A stretch of 64,000 nt of DNA, taken from assembly GCA_039602395.1 (NCBI GenBank), contig JBCNJP010000010.1, forward strand, positions 97,147,462-97,211,461, given 5' to 3'. This DNA comes from Deinandra increscens subsp. villosa. Its lineage: Eukaryota > Streptophyta > Magnoliopsida > Asterales > Asteraceae. This document shows positions 11,152 to 21,788 of the stretch, one piece after another; the stretch's first letter is position 1, and every line of letters starts with the position of its first letter. Both the position numbers and the translations under genes were made by a program. The notes beneath the pieces are model-generated. The model had not been told where the DNA came from. It worked only from the letters and a program-made list of their open reading frames with translations, and did no database searches.

Positions 11152-13573
11152 GGATATAGAGTTTGTCAAAGATCACAATCAAGTGGCCTATTTGCTGGAC
11201 CCGCCTACTGAATACAAAGAGAAGTACCAGTCAATGATAGCAGGATTGAAGAAGTGTTGTCTATACTTTGCACTAACAAAAAACCCGGTTATTTGCAAAC
11301 GTATGCAGCAAGAGTTTTGGAAGACGGCAGATGTATCTGAAGATGGAAAGCAGATAGTTGCCAAGATTCAAGCTACCGAGGTGATTTTAACTGAAGAAAA
11401 TTTCAGGCAGGCACTCAGATTTAAAGATGTTACTGCTGATCCCACTGTTCTTGACAAAGAAATGGTGTCACAGTGCCAGAAGGAAATGGGCTACCTCACA
11501 ATATCTCCTCCTACCATGAAGGCTCTCATTCCACCATATTGGAGGATGCTGGCACATTACCTGCAAAAATGTGTCATTGCCAAAAAAAGCTCTATAGATC
11601 AGTTGAACCAAGTGCACACCCATGCAATGGTGTCACTAGTCAGAGGTGTTCGGTTCAACTGGTCCAGGATGATATTTGAAGATGTGACGGTTGTTGTGTC
11701 CAGAGATAAAAAATTTGCAGCCGTTCCAAGATTCATTCAGTCAGTTCTGGATTCAAGATATCCAGCCCTGAGGAAGACTAACGACACACATGATACTAAG
11801 CCAATGGGTATTGAGGTTTTTCCAATGATAGATCCAAAGAAGAAGTTGTCTGATAAGATGCCGTTTGGGGACAAGTTTGGAGAATTTGCAGAAATAGTGA
11901 GAGAGGAAGTTCCAGTGGACAGAAATGCTTCTGTTGAGGAAGAACATAGTCGACCTCCTCCTCCGAAGAAAGTTGTTGACCTTCCCGATGACTCTGACTG
12001 GGAAGATTTTGACTTAGAAGATGTGCGGATTGGTGCTCTGAATTTTGAAGGTGAAGATAGTATCAATTATGACACGTATCTTGATGACATCACTCTAGAG
12101 GAAGTTGAGACTGAAACTGCTGAGACGCCACTGATTAGAAAACGGAAAGCCACAGAGGATCCTCCCCTCGGTGCTTCTGTTCTTGAAGAAATGACTGAGA
12201 CTGAGTCGATTGCTACAAAACACCATGTGGAAGGCCTAAGTGACCCAAGAAGAAGGAGATTGGACCCTCGTGTACCACCAGTCACAAGCTCAAGTGCTGG
12301 TCAATCATCCACTCAACCCACAGCCCAAGAAAAGGGGAAAGCAGTGGAAACCCCTGAATTCAGACTGGAAAAGGAACTTACAGAAGAAATAAAAGTTCTA
12401 AAAGCCCAGAATGCAGTCCAAAGTGAGGTAATTGAAGACCTGATTGATATTCAGAAAATTCACAACACTGAGTTGGAGAATCAGAAGAAAATAAACCGAG
12501 AGTTTACGAGACAATTCAGAGATCTTCATAAGCTAATCAAGCAGCTTAGCTCAGATAGATCAAGCAGGTCCAACTCTGGTCAAGGTGATAAGGGAGATCC
12601 AGGTAACACAGAAGGAAGTTCAGGTGCAGGTGATTCCTCACAATCACCAGCATTTGATTTTGAAGCTGATATCCCTGAGGAAACTCAGATTGTATTACCC
12701 GAAGCCTCCACTGAAGATAAAGATACTCAGGATAGAGATTATATGACAGTACCAGGTTCTGAGTTTGACGGAGGTTGGGAGACTCAGACATTTTCCTATC
12801 CTCCTGAAAGGTATCTAATCCAGTTGGGAGAGCATTATCATGATAAGCAAGGGATTAATGCAGATATTAAAGCCTGGATGTTTGATGGAGAGAAGAATAT
12901 GTTCGTAGTAAGAAGAAAGGGTCAGTATCCATTGGAATACTACAAGAGCTGGACCCAGTTTTACTCCTGGACGAATGTAGATCTCACAATGTTGTACCAT
13001 GCACCATTCTCAAATCCATCAAACAATGAGCAAGCAAAGTATTTCTACAAGAAGATGGAAAATGCAGTGCGAAGCAAGTTCAAGAAATTTGAAGAGTTTC
13101 CGCACAAAAAAATCGTATGTGAAGAAGTACAGGGGTGTATTCAAATGGGACGGAAAGAAGAGTATCCCAGGAAGGTAGAGTGTACCAGCAAAGAAGTTCA
13201 CAAATGTTCTGTATCCACCAACAGAAAAAACAAAGACAATACCTCTGCCCATGAGACATCCAGAAGATTGCTTGCATGACTTTCAAACCTGGGCTTATAG
13301 TGATTATTCTGGTGAAGCCAAAATCCTCTGCAAATCAAAGACAATCAATGTCATGGAAGTTCATGATTTGATGAGGTTTCACAAGAAGGATATAATGATA
13401 CTAGCAAAGCATCAGATTGAGAGTAATCAAGACACTGAAGAATATGCAAAGTGTTATACTCGGGCCGTAGCTGAGATCGTGGCAAAGGAGCTGTGGTATG
13501 ATCCAGCAACGGTGAATCTATCAAAGAAATTCAAAATGTGAGGACGGTCTAATGCTAAAGCCTAGGGGAAGAT

Positions 13574-14047
13574 TGTAGAGACCTAGAAAATGAGGCTTTT
13601 GCATTAGATGAATTTTGGGTTTATTTTAATACTTGTGGGCTAGTAAATACTTGTAATTTGGCTAACTTTTGTAGGGTTGATGGGTTTAAGGGGTCCGATC
13701 GGTTTTGTGTGTGTCTGGGCCGAATTCTAGTAGTGTTAGGAGATAGTGTATTTTGCAAGTTTGTTATCTCCCTATATATAGAACCCCTTGAATACTAGAA
13801 TAGGTTGTTGCTCCTAAGGTGTTTGCGATTTTTGGTGATCTCGAAATTCTCTTTGAGAATTTCGACCAAGTGTGTAAGCAATCGGTGATTAATAGTAAAG
13901 TGTTATCTTCAATCGGTTTGTGTTCTTACTTGTTTTGTTATTGCTTTTACGTATTATTCTCGATTTATCTTGAATCACTCTAGTGTTTGGATTCCGCACA
14001 TTCACTAGAGGTTGTGATATCGTGTTTGGGTTATTTCGATCCTTACA
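13574..14047 (+). repeat. 3' LTR of element B
   Basis: Full LTR of 474 bp, TGTAGAGACC...ATCCTTACA, directly after the purine tract CCTAGGGGAAGA. It is followed by the target duplication CAAGT at 14048-14052. Comparison with the 5' LTR gives about 1.7% difference by eye. Confidence 0.9.
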
Positions 14048-14052
14048 CAAGT

Positions 14053-14593
14053 AAACATAACAATACTTCATGCAATCATAGATAAACGTGATGAAGTATT
14101 TAAATCCATTTCTTGTTGGAATGGATTTCAAATTACACACATCAGTGTGGATCATACCCAGTGTTTCAATATTTCGTTAAACCGGTTTAAATGATGATCT
14201 AGTTAGTTTTGCTTGAACACACGTTTCACATTTATGGTTTGAGTCAATATCCAAAGTTGGTATGCAATTTAATTTAATCAAACGACGAATGGAATTTAAG
14301 TTAACATGACCAAGTCAACCATGCCACACATTAGAAGACTCAAACAAATAAGCAAATTTGGTATCAGTCTTATTCATTCCACTGTTAACAACCATTACAT
14401 TCAGTTTAAACACGACTATATTTGACTCAAACACCATTTTGAAACCAAACTTGTTCAACAACCACCCAGACACAAGATTCTTTTGAATCTCTGGAACAAA
14501 CAACACATTAGTCAACGTGAGTTCCTTTCCTGATGTCATTTTCAAGGTCACATTACCCTCGCCTTTGACATCAGCAGTAGCAGAATTTCCCAT
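14053..14593 (-). pseudogene. Copia element E: protease end, pre-integrase and start of integrase
   Basis: On the minus strand, 14593-14315 encodes a segment with G-N-S-A-T-A, L-T-N-V-L-F-V-P and N-L-V-S-G blocks. This is the typical stretch between copia protease and the GAG-pre-integrase domain. It continues, in broken frames, to an integrase start (I-H-T-D-V-C, F-I-Y-D-C) ending at 14053, where element B cut it. Stops and a frame change near 14315 show decay. Confidence 0.8.
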
Positions 14594-15440
14594 GAAAAAC
14601 TTCTCTCAATTAGTGACTTTTTTAAAAGTGTTAAACAAGTTTTTGTCACCACAAACATGGCGGGTGGGACCTGTGTCAACTCACCATTCCTTGGTATCTC
14701 GAACCAACCAAGTTAACCTTAGAGATCATCATTATGAGGCAGAAACTATGGCAACAAGAATTTCATAATCATCAACCATGTTGGCTTTACGGGAAATATC
14801 TTTCTTGGGCTGCCTACATTCATTTACCCGATGACCTGGCTTGTCAAAGTTGTAACACGTGCCTTGGAACTTCTTTTTCACAATTCCACCTTTGGGTTTA
14901 AGGTTAGACCCTTTACCCTTGTTCTTCTTCTCATCTCGTCCTTTACTTTTGTTACCCTTCGTGGATTGACCATATTCAACAATATTGGCCTTTACTTCCT
15001 CGGGGACATCACTCTGCTTATGAGCAATTTTGTTGTCTTCTTCAATACGAAGACGAACCACAAGATCTTCAGCGGTCATTTCTTTTCTCTTGTGTTTGAG
15101 ATAGTTCTTAAAATCAACCCAGCTTGGTGGTAATATCTCGATCATGGAAGCAACTTGAAATGTCTTGCTGAGCGACATTCCCTCCGCATGAATATCATGA
15201 AGAATAACTTGCAATTCTTGAATTTGACTCATAACATTTTTGAGTCAATCATTTTAAAATCTAAGAATTTGGCAACCACAAATTTCTTTGTGCTTGCATC
15301 TTCGGTTTTGTATTTGCACTCCAAGGATTCTCACAGTTCCTTGGTCGTGTTTACTTTACAATACACATTATAAAGCGACTCCAGCAAACCATTAAGAACA
15401 TTCCATAATCTTCTTCTGTTCGAAGAAATGATTCATCGAA
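14594..15440 (-). pseudogene. Copia element E: gag, middle and C-terminal part
   Basis: The minus-strand frame 15232-14732 encodes the end of a UBN2-type gag (I-L-H-D-I-H-A-E-G, L-P-P-S-W-V-D-F-K-N-Y, then a Lys-rich linker) and a zinc knuckle near 14800-14860. In that knuckle the second Cys is replaced by Phe (C-Y-N-F-D-K-P-G-H), so it probably cannot hold zinc normally. Degraded sequence at 15241-15430 links it to the N-terminal gag piece at 15796-16061. The gag is interrupted by the chloroplast fragment. Confidence 0.8.
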
Positions 15441-15795
15441 ATAATGAAATAGCACTTGCTGCTGCAGTTTGAGCAACAAATGGCATCCCTCTTCTTGTAC
15501 CTCGGAAGCCACAAGTACCAGCCGAGGACCAAGAAACCACTCTCCCTCGTACATCTGTAACAGTCACAATGGTATTATTGAAACTTGCTTGAATATGAAT
15601 AACTCCCTTTGGTATTTTACGTATACTCTTACGTGAACCAATACGTCCACGTGAACCCTTTTTCGGTATAGCTTTTGCCATATTTTATAATCTCATAAAT
15701 TTGAGTCAGAGATATATGGATACATCAATTTCATGTCAAAAAAGATCCCCATTCTTATTTGTATATTGGGTCTTTAACGAGTCTTATTATCCTTC
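15441..15795 (-). pseudogene. rps11: Chloroplast DNA fragment with the 5' part of rps11
   Basis: On the minus strand, ATG at 15681 opens a reading frame whose first ~78 residues are those of plastid ribosomal protein S11: a basic N-terminus, then I-P-K-G-V-I-H, F-N-N-T-I-V-T-V-T-D and S-S-A-G-T-C-G-F blocks. Homology ends at about 15445, within the A-Q-T-A-A-A stretch, so roughly the last 60 residues of S11 are absent. About 115 bp of likely plastid spacer precede the ATG. The fragment splits the gag of copia E. It is a nuclear plastid DNA insertion, not a working gene: plastid S11 is translated in plastids, and this copy is truncated and lies in a dead transposon. Boundaries are good to about 10 bases. 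Confidence 0.85.
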
Positions 15796-16061
15796 CAAGC
15801 TTGAACCGCACTCGCAGATTAAGCATCCATTTCCCCTTCAGAATCTTGGGGAGCGGTTTCAGTCAAGAACCTTTCAAGGTTCAACATTGTCAAATGAAGG
15901 AGCATCTTTTGTTGCCAACATTTTAAGTTCAGACCGTTAAAACTTTTCAGGTTTTCCGCATGGCTTGCAACCGCGTTAGGCAACGGTGCAACCATCATAG
16001 TGATAACAGCAACAAAAGAGGTGAACATATCAGAGGTCGACAGTGGCTGAGACAAATCCAT
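15796..16061 (-). pseudogene. Copia element E: gag N-terminus
   Basis: Starts with ATG at 16061 on the minus strand. The frame has the F-N-G-L-N-L-K-C-W-Q-Q-K-M block and an L-T-E-T-A-P stretch typical of the N-terminus of copia gag. An in-frame TAA follows at about 15819, and gag homology continues to A-W-K-D near 15797, where plastid sequence takes over. Confidence 0.8.
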
Positions 16062-17000
16062 TTTGAAACGTAAACCACAAGAGAAAAGTTAAAAAATTCG
16101 TACACAGAGTGTGCAACAATCTGTTTAAGTTTGTTAGAAATTTAGTAAATGATTCTAAATAACCGTTCGATCAATTACAACTCAGACAAACAAAAACGGA
16201 TGAAAAATGCTACAGAGAGAAACAACTAAACGTAGCTCCATAGAAATACGATCATGAACAGTAGCAGGATCAGTTCCTATAAAACAGATAAAACAGAAAG
16301 AAATCGAAAGGAACCAGGCTTGTGTTTGACATAATTCCCTTAAACAAAGTCTTCGTCTGTTTTAGGGTGCACCGGTTCGAAAGAGTGTGTACTGCCTGAC
16401 GAGATACTTGCCTGAAACGTAATCAAAATGAAGCAACAGGTCGAGAATAGTCATAGTGCAGCAGCAACAGAGAGTGAAGCGTGTATGCAGTTTTCTATGA
16501 GTGTTGTTTCTGCCCAAAACTTGTGTAATTATACACGCAAATAAACACACGATTAATGATCATTAATAAGTCATTAACCACTATAATGAATGGTCAGTAT
16601 GGAATGCAAAAAGGTTTTTGGTTTGACAAACCAGAAGCCACTTCTAGAATTTGCTCAAAGTGGTTCGAAAAATTAGCAAAAACTTGTCATGCATAGACTC
16701 AAGTTTTGGAGCTGCATTCGTGTCCGCAGGTCGCACGGGCATGAGTTCAGAATTTCGACCCGACTAGCCATTTTTGGCACCCCTCCCCTCTGTGCGAGGG
16801 TATGAGCCAGAGTAAAACATGACACAAGTGTTGTCAATGGCTTTGAGGTTTACCCTTATAAACCAACTTAACTTTCATTCCCACACCAATATGGGACAAG
16901 ATGCACCATATTCTCCAAACTTGAACCAAATGTCTTTGAGATTAATATCTCATTCACACACACTTTTCGAACAACTCTAACTGCTATTGGTTCACTTTCA
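16062..17000 (-). other. Probable leader and LTR of copia element E (limits not resolved)
   Basis: Upstream of the E gag on the minus strand. A TATA-like TTTATAAGG lies at about 16852-16860 (minus) after a TTGTCCCATATTGGTGTGGGA-type box at about 16885-16905, an arrangement common in plant LTR promoters. I could not find a convincing primer site or TG/CA ends, so the LTR limits are open. No gene is seen. Confidence 0.4.
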
Positions 17001-18111
17001 ACTAAAATATTATGGTAGTTCTACCCTTATCTAAGAGTTTGTTTGGACTGACTTTATATGATTCAATTGTAGGAATAACTTTTTTTAGTTTACATGCATT
17101 TTTAGCATACTGGAAGTGAAGCAGACTTCGGTAGTGTCCATGACCATTTCCCCCTGCCCATGGTCGTGTGTCCGTCATCAGGTGCCTATGAATAGCCCTG
17201 CTCCAAGCCCCCATTTTCAAGACACATTTTCTCTACCCATTCTCTCTAGTTTAGGCATAAAATTTCTTTGCGATTTCAATAGTTTTAGGGTAGTTTCAAT
17301 TTCTCTTTGTAATGTTAGTTCATCATCGAGTGTTGTGAAGTAGATCATAATAATCATGTTCTTTGTTCCATGTATGATTATTGAGACTTTTATGGTCATT
17401 CTTGGCTAGTCTTCTCATATCATTTGGGTAAGGTGAAGCCTCTAATCATTTGACTATTAAATATACGGAATATTTCTTCTTGTTTATGTTAATGACTTCA
17501 ACCTAGAATCATTCTACATTGGACATAAGCCTTTTTATTTCTTAAATTAAAGTGTTCAACCTATTGCATGTTTTTAAATAACCTTGTTCATTCGGTTTGT
17601 TTAAAACTTGCATTCACGTTTAATATATTTAGGCATAAAAATGGTGCTTCGTTAGGATGGTGGGTAAGGTTTTGACTTTATGTTAAGTTAAAGAAACTTC
17701 TTTCTTTAAATTGTGAGTTTGAAAGAAATATAATTTCATAGCTTAAGGTTTTTAATATATTATGTAGATTTACCAAAGGATTCATGGACTCAACATTGTG
17801 GTCCAAATTATTTATGAACATAACTATTTTTCCCTTTTATTAATTCTACTTATAATTAAGTCTTGATGGTAACCCAAAATGACTATGCTGCTATGAATTA
17901 TAGTTATGGCCTTAGACACTTAATCCATCAAAATATACTTTGGATTTGATCTTAGCTTGATCATTTTCTCTAGTAGTATACTAGTTAGCACGTGTTTATT
18001 GAGCATGCTTTCCAATATTTCCGAGGTACTTAATAGCCTTGACGGACGTCAATCGACTTTATTGCATTCACAAGAATTTGTCACTTGATTCCATTCCGAC
18101 ATTGTGGTGGT
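17001..18111. other. Unassigned AT-rich sequence
   Basis: No gene, repeat pair or domain was recognised. The stretch is AT-rich with only short chance frames. It ends abruptly where a TGTCACACCC LTR begins at 18112. Confidence 0.5.
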
Positions 18112-18301
18112 TGTCACACCCTGACCGACGACGGAATATGTCAGAGCGCGATGATTGTCTAGATGCACACAACACTAATTAATGTTGCGATATTCTTAAT
18201 CTGCCCATTTCATATAAATCAAACAACATATTACAATACAAACATTTAATATCAATGAGATCCAAGAAAATTGATTAATTAGGTCACACTAGGCCCATAT
18301 T
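18112..18301 (+). repeat. Start of a long TGTCACACCC-type LTR (copy 1, cut by gap)
   Basis: TGTCACACCCTGACCGACG followed by about 180 bp that align closely with the reverse complement of 25990-26172 and with 28051-28240. The start matches the form of many plant gypsy LTRs, including the solo LTR at 41295. It is cut by the assembly gap. Confidence 0.7.
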
Positions 18302-18801
18302 NNNNNNNNNNNNNNNNNNNNNNNNNNNNNNNNNNNNNNNNNNNNNNNNNNNNNNNNNNNNNNNNNNNNNNNNNNNNNNNNNNNNNNNNNNNNNNNNNNN
18401 NNNNNNNNNNNNNNNNNNNNNNNNNNNNNNNNNNNNNNNNNNNNNNNNNNNNNNNNNNNNNNNNNNNNNNNNNNNNNNNNNNNNNNNNNNNNNNNNNNNN
18501 NNNNNNNNNNNNNNNNNNNNNNNNNNNNNNNNNNNNNNNNNNNNNNNNNNNNNNNNNNNNNNNNNNNNNNNNNNNNNNNNNNNNNNNNNNNNNNNNNNNN
18601 NNNNNNNNNNNNNNNNNNNNNNNNNNNNNNNNNNNNNNNNNNNNNNNNNNNNNNNNNNNNNNNNNNNNNNNNNNNNNNNNNNNNNNNNNNNNNNNNNNNN
18701 NNNNNNNNNNNNNNNNNNNNNNNNNNNNNNNNNNNNNNNNNNNNNNNNNNNNNNNNNNNNNNNNNNNNNNNNNNNNNNNNNNNNNNNNNNNNNNNNNNNN
18801 N
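18302..18801. other. Assembly gap (500 N)
   Basis: Exactly 500 N, which usually marks a gap of unknown true size. The left side is an LTR start and the right side is copia gag, so the missing sequence includes at least the LTR remainder and the front of element A2. Confidence 0.95.
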
Positions 18802-18820
18802 CAAGATTATCCTGAAGGAG

Positions 18821-19828
18821 ATGGTATTAAATCTGGAAAAATCAAAGAAGTCAAAATCTAATAAGAATAAAAAGGAGGTTGATTATTGCAAAGGATTAAA
18901 GTTTGATTCCAAGTCTATATTTCTGGATAAAGAAAAGATTTTTAAAGGAAATCCAGGTCATGTGAAGATTCCCGATTTTTCTGATATTGTGATTGACGAA
19001 TCTTTATTAAATAAGGAAGTTTGTGTTAAAGCTATCAAAGATGAATTTTCTCGTCTAGCATCAAAAGTTCATTCTGTGAAAGAACATCCTAAGCAGAAGT
19101 ATGGTGGTTTAGGATTTGATGGAAAAGAAATGCAAATTCAAGATTTCGACAAGAAGGAATTCAAAACTAAGCAGAAAAAGAAACAGAAGGTGTTTTCAGA
19201 TAAGAAGTCTCAATTTTGGAAGAAGAAAGTGTCTTCTCCATCTGCAAATGAAAAGGTTTCTTCTGAAGAGTCTTCTTACATATCTGATGCTACATCACAA
19301 GGCGGTAAAAATTCAGATTCATTTCATTCTGCTAAATCGAACAGGTTTTATCATCAAAATAAATTCTTTGGTTATGGAGATGATTCTGGTTTTTATGATT
19401 CTCCAAAATGTTTTCCAAAATTTCAGAAACCAAAGAAATCTAAACCTGTCTTTTCAAAAGTGTATGATGAATGTTTGACTGATCAGTTTGGAAAACCAAT
19501 TTCCTTCAATTCAACTAGTAGTCGACTTTGTTATGTTTGTCGTCAGAATGGTCATTATGTAAATAATTTTCCTACGACAACTAAACATTTATAATCAAAT
19601 GCCAAACATACAATGTATGTTGATCCTGATGGCATTATTTTTGGTGAACCAATACCCAACAGTAACCTTTTCTGGAAAAAGAAACTTACTTCAGAAAAGT
19701 TGGGTAGTAGTTCTGATTGTCACTCGTCAGTTGACAATGGTTCACCAGAAAGTTTAAAAACAAAACAGGAATGGAGACCAAAAGTTGTCTCAATAGCCAA
19801 CACAGAGTTTGTTGAAGACACTGGATGA
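18821..19828 (+). pseudogene. Copia gag C-terminal part (element A2)
   Basis: The frame 18821-19594 encodes a Lys-rich coiled region, an E-F-S-R-L-A block shared with copies A and C, and a zinc knuckle near 19525-19570 whose fourth ligand is Phe (C-Y-V-C-x4-H-x4-F). A TAA follows at 19592. The homologous tail continues in frame at 19613-19828 and ends with V-E-D-T-G and TGA at 19826. This is the same point at which gag ends in the other copies. The gag N-terminus is in the gap. Confidence 0.7.
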
Positions 19829-20463
19829 CCTATCATCGTTGTGGATGAGGGTCGGGATATTAAGAACTTATTATTTTCCAGTGTTTGCAGGTATTTCAAG
19901 AAGACCTGTTAGTGATTGAAAGATTGCTGACAGTGGAATACTTGTGGTTGTTTTAAGTTAAGATGCATCGTTCCTATCTTTGAAACCAACTGATTTTCCA
20001 AACTATCATTTTCAAAAATGTGTCAAGTGTTGATCGATAATTTTAATTTTTTTTCATTTTCTTCATTCATGTTTTTAGGGGGATAAAATTTGAAAATTAA
20101 AAAAATAGTATTTGTTTGAATTTTAGGGGGAGAAATTGGAAAATATAAAAAAATTGAAAAAATTGAAAAAATTGAGAAATTGATCCGACAAATGCGAGAA
20201 ATGATAGTACATCAACATACACGTTATCTGCCATGGATATATTAAGTCTAAAGGCTGTAGGTACTTGCATAATCTGTGAATGTGCATGACTAATCTGATA
20301 TATGCAAGTAAGATATAAACATAAAGCTTGCCTGATGATCTTTGGTTATTTGCTTCTTGATGAATGTTGTGTGATGATTCTGACAAAAATAGAATAAAGA
20401 GATATCCTGATGAATGCATGTTTTCATTTTGAAAGATTTAATCTTGTTTGATTTTCTTTATTT

Positions 20464-20703
20464 TGTCAAACGATCGGACTTTCTCTGCGTATCGAAAGAT
20501 CGACTTGATCGTTATTCGTTTGACATTCTCCTTTATTTTTCTTGGTGTTTCGTACAATTCATCAGACGTTCTCTTCGTATACAGAAGTATCGACCTATTC
20601 GTTGTTGAATTATACAATTTCAACTTGTTTTGCTTTCTTATTTTCTCAAATACTTGGGCTTTCTCTGCGTGTCCACAAGACCGACCTGATTGCTAGGTAT
20701 TTG
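20464..20703 (+). ncRNA. Array of three structured hairpins (copy 2)
   Basis: Same design as at 3900-4139 with different stem sequences. Unit 1: TGTCAAACGA 20464-20473 pairs over ten bases with TCGTTTGACA 20516-20525; inner ATC/GAT around GAAA. Unit 2: GTACAATTCA 20552-20561 with TGAATTATAC 20606-20615 (nine of ten pairs); inner ATAC/GTAT around AGAA. Unit 3: CAAATAC 20647-20653 with GTATTTG 20697-20703; inner GTC/GAC around CACAA. The cores keep the CTTTCTCTGCGT and CGACCTGATT words, with small changes in units 1 and 2. Confidence 0.65.
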
Positions 20704-21264
20704 GGGTTCTGCTTTATTTTTACATAACTCATTAAGGATGATTGAATCTCTAAGAAAATTTTTCTTCTATATGATAAACATGATGATTTGCAAGTATTTC
20801 GGATAGAGTGGAGGCCGAGTTATCAGTGCATGATAATATTACCTTAAACATATTTGAAAACGATAAAAAATGATTGGTGCATGCTGAAATAAACATAAAT
20901 GTTGTATTTGCGATTATCTTGGCTTGCATGCTGATTAAGACCGAAATTGAAATGTGTTAGATGCGATATGTCTGATATGATCTCGCGTCGTGATCTTTCT
21001 CGCAAAATACCAAAAATATAGTTTGTTTCTGTATTGCATTTTATTTTTCATTTCAGAAAAATCAAAAAGATTTTTGGTGTGTTTTAGCATAAATTTCATA
21101 AAAGCCAAAAATATTTTATTTTTTATTTGTTTTCGATTGATCATCACATGATACGAAAAACATTTCAAATCTATATCTTGGATTCCCGAAGAGAAGTTTT
21201 GCGCCAAGATTAACTTATGTTGGCTTGAAAATGGAAAACCGTGTTTCTGTCTTCTGAAATTGCA

Positions 21265-21432
21265 GATTCTGTGCTGTCAAGACTCAAGCATGGTGAAAGA
21301 GGGAATTTGAAGTATCATTCTCAAATGGATTTTGAAGTTCAAAGATTATTCAAGAATGATCCAGTCATGCAAGCTCTATTGCTGACAAGAAATTTCAAGT
21401 TGAAGATCAGATACATCAATGCTGAAGATTGA
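21265..21432 (+). CDS. Possible small 3' exon of element A2
   Basis: After the acceptor-like TTCTGAAATTGCAG at 21252-21265 a frame of about 55 codons (S-R-L-K-H-G-E-R-G near its start, N-A-E-D at its end) runs to TGA at 21430, right before the polypurine tract. The homologous stretch in A (4760-4930) is alignable but has a one-base deletion and a stop. A 63-residue product could also start at the ATG at 21241. The acceptor and position hint at a spliced C-terminal exon; no donor was identified and selection on the protein is not evident. Low certainty. Confidence 0.25.
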   Translation, partial: DSVLSRLKHGERGNLKYHSQMDFEVQRLFKNDPVMQALLLTRNFKLKIRYINAED

Positions 21433-21480
21433 AGACTGAAGTTTAGTTAGCATAGATACACTACACGTTAAGGGGGAGTT

Positions 21481-21788
21481 TGTTAGAGCATATTCCTATG
21501 CTACATGGTGTCTCGTGCATTGTATCTATGTGAGAGCATGAGTATGTGAGTCTTAGAGACAGCATACCATGGTCCGTACAAGTTGGTACGGAGCCAACGT
21601 ACGAATGGTACGTTGGGCTACTGGTCATATCATCTCCACTAAGTGTGTGTTTCTAAGTTTGTTCTAGAAAGAGAAACCAAAGCCTTGTAATTGTTTTCTT
21701 GGTGAATCAATAAAACAAAGCTTATTTACATTCTCGTGCACTAGATTGATCGGTTCATCCAGCAGTAAGATCCTTCCGTGGTTTTACA
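21481..21788 (+). repeat. 3' LTR of copia element A2
   Basis: TGTTAGAGCATATTCC...GGTTTTACA, 308 bp, shorter than the related LTRs at 4974 and 46096. U3 carries palindromic GTACGTTGG / CCAACGTAC words near 21590-21625, in place of the GGTCCGCC words of A and F. Confidence 0.85.

Larger units (their letters stand above)
10463..13541 (+). pseudogene. Extra ORF of element B (two exons, function unknown)
   Basis: Exon 1 at 10463-10512 encodes 16 complete basic residues starting M-A-P-R-L-K. A consensus 5' splice site (GA|GTATGT) follows, and an acceptor at 11150-11151 restores the frame (L-E-D-I-E-F). Exon 2 (11152-13541) has an N-terminal domain of about 220 residues, an acidic linker, a short coiled coil (about 12360-12540) and a C-terminal domain. 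The N- and C-terminal domains resemble those of the extra ORF of element D (38930-44909): E-F-W-x-T-A and P-R-F-x-Q-x-x-L-x-x-x-Y-P blocks recur. A frameshift at the A-run near 13107 and a TAG near 13176 break the C-terminus. No enzyme motif was recognised. It could be a captured host gene or an accessory nucleic-acid-binding protein. Confidence 0.6.
5803..14047 (+). mobile_element. Ty1/copia element B with an extra 3' ORF
   Basis: A copia element bounded by two LTRs and a perfect 5-bp target duplication (CAAGT). A deletion at 6263/6264 has removed the last 11 bases of the 5' LTR, the primer site, gag, protease and the N-terminal part of integrase. The remaining order is integrase end, reverse transcriptase, RNase H, non-coding region, intron-bearing extra ORF, polypurine tract (CCTAGGGGAAGA), 3' LTR. 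The two LTRs differ at about 8 of 461 aligned positions by my reading, so the insertion is fairly recent. It sits in the opposite orientation to its host element E. Confidence 0.9.
19829..21480 (+). other. 3' non-coding region of element A2
   Basis: Aligns with 3284-4973 of copy A. It contains GGGGGAGA-type purine runs near 20080 and 20125, an A-rich stretch with repeated AAAATTG words at 20145-20180, the hairpin array, the GGTGTGTTTTAGCATAAA block near 21080, and the TGAAATTGCAG acceptor-like end at about 21265. It closes with the polypurine tract at 21468-21480. Confidence 0.65.
18802..21788 (+). mobile_element. Gag-only copia element A2 (5' part in gap)
   Basis: Second copy of the A-type element: gag C-terminal half, then directly the 3' non-coding region, the hairpin array, polypurine tract (AAGGGGGAGT) and a TGTTAGAGC...TTTTACA LTR. 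As in A and C, no pol is present between the end of gag (about 19828) and the 3' region. The 5' part is lost in the gap. Confidence 0.8.

Noticed and set aside
15433..15681. rps11 as a functional nuclear or plastid gene
   Set aside because: It is truncated, lies inside a dead transposon gag on nuclear repeat DNA, and lacks the C-terminal part; it is a plastid DNA insertion.
18289..18804. A 171-codon minus-strand frame
   Set aside because: It consists of the N gap; no sequence supports it.
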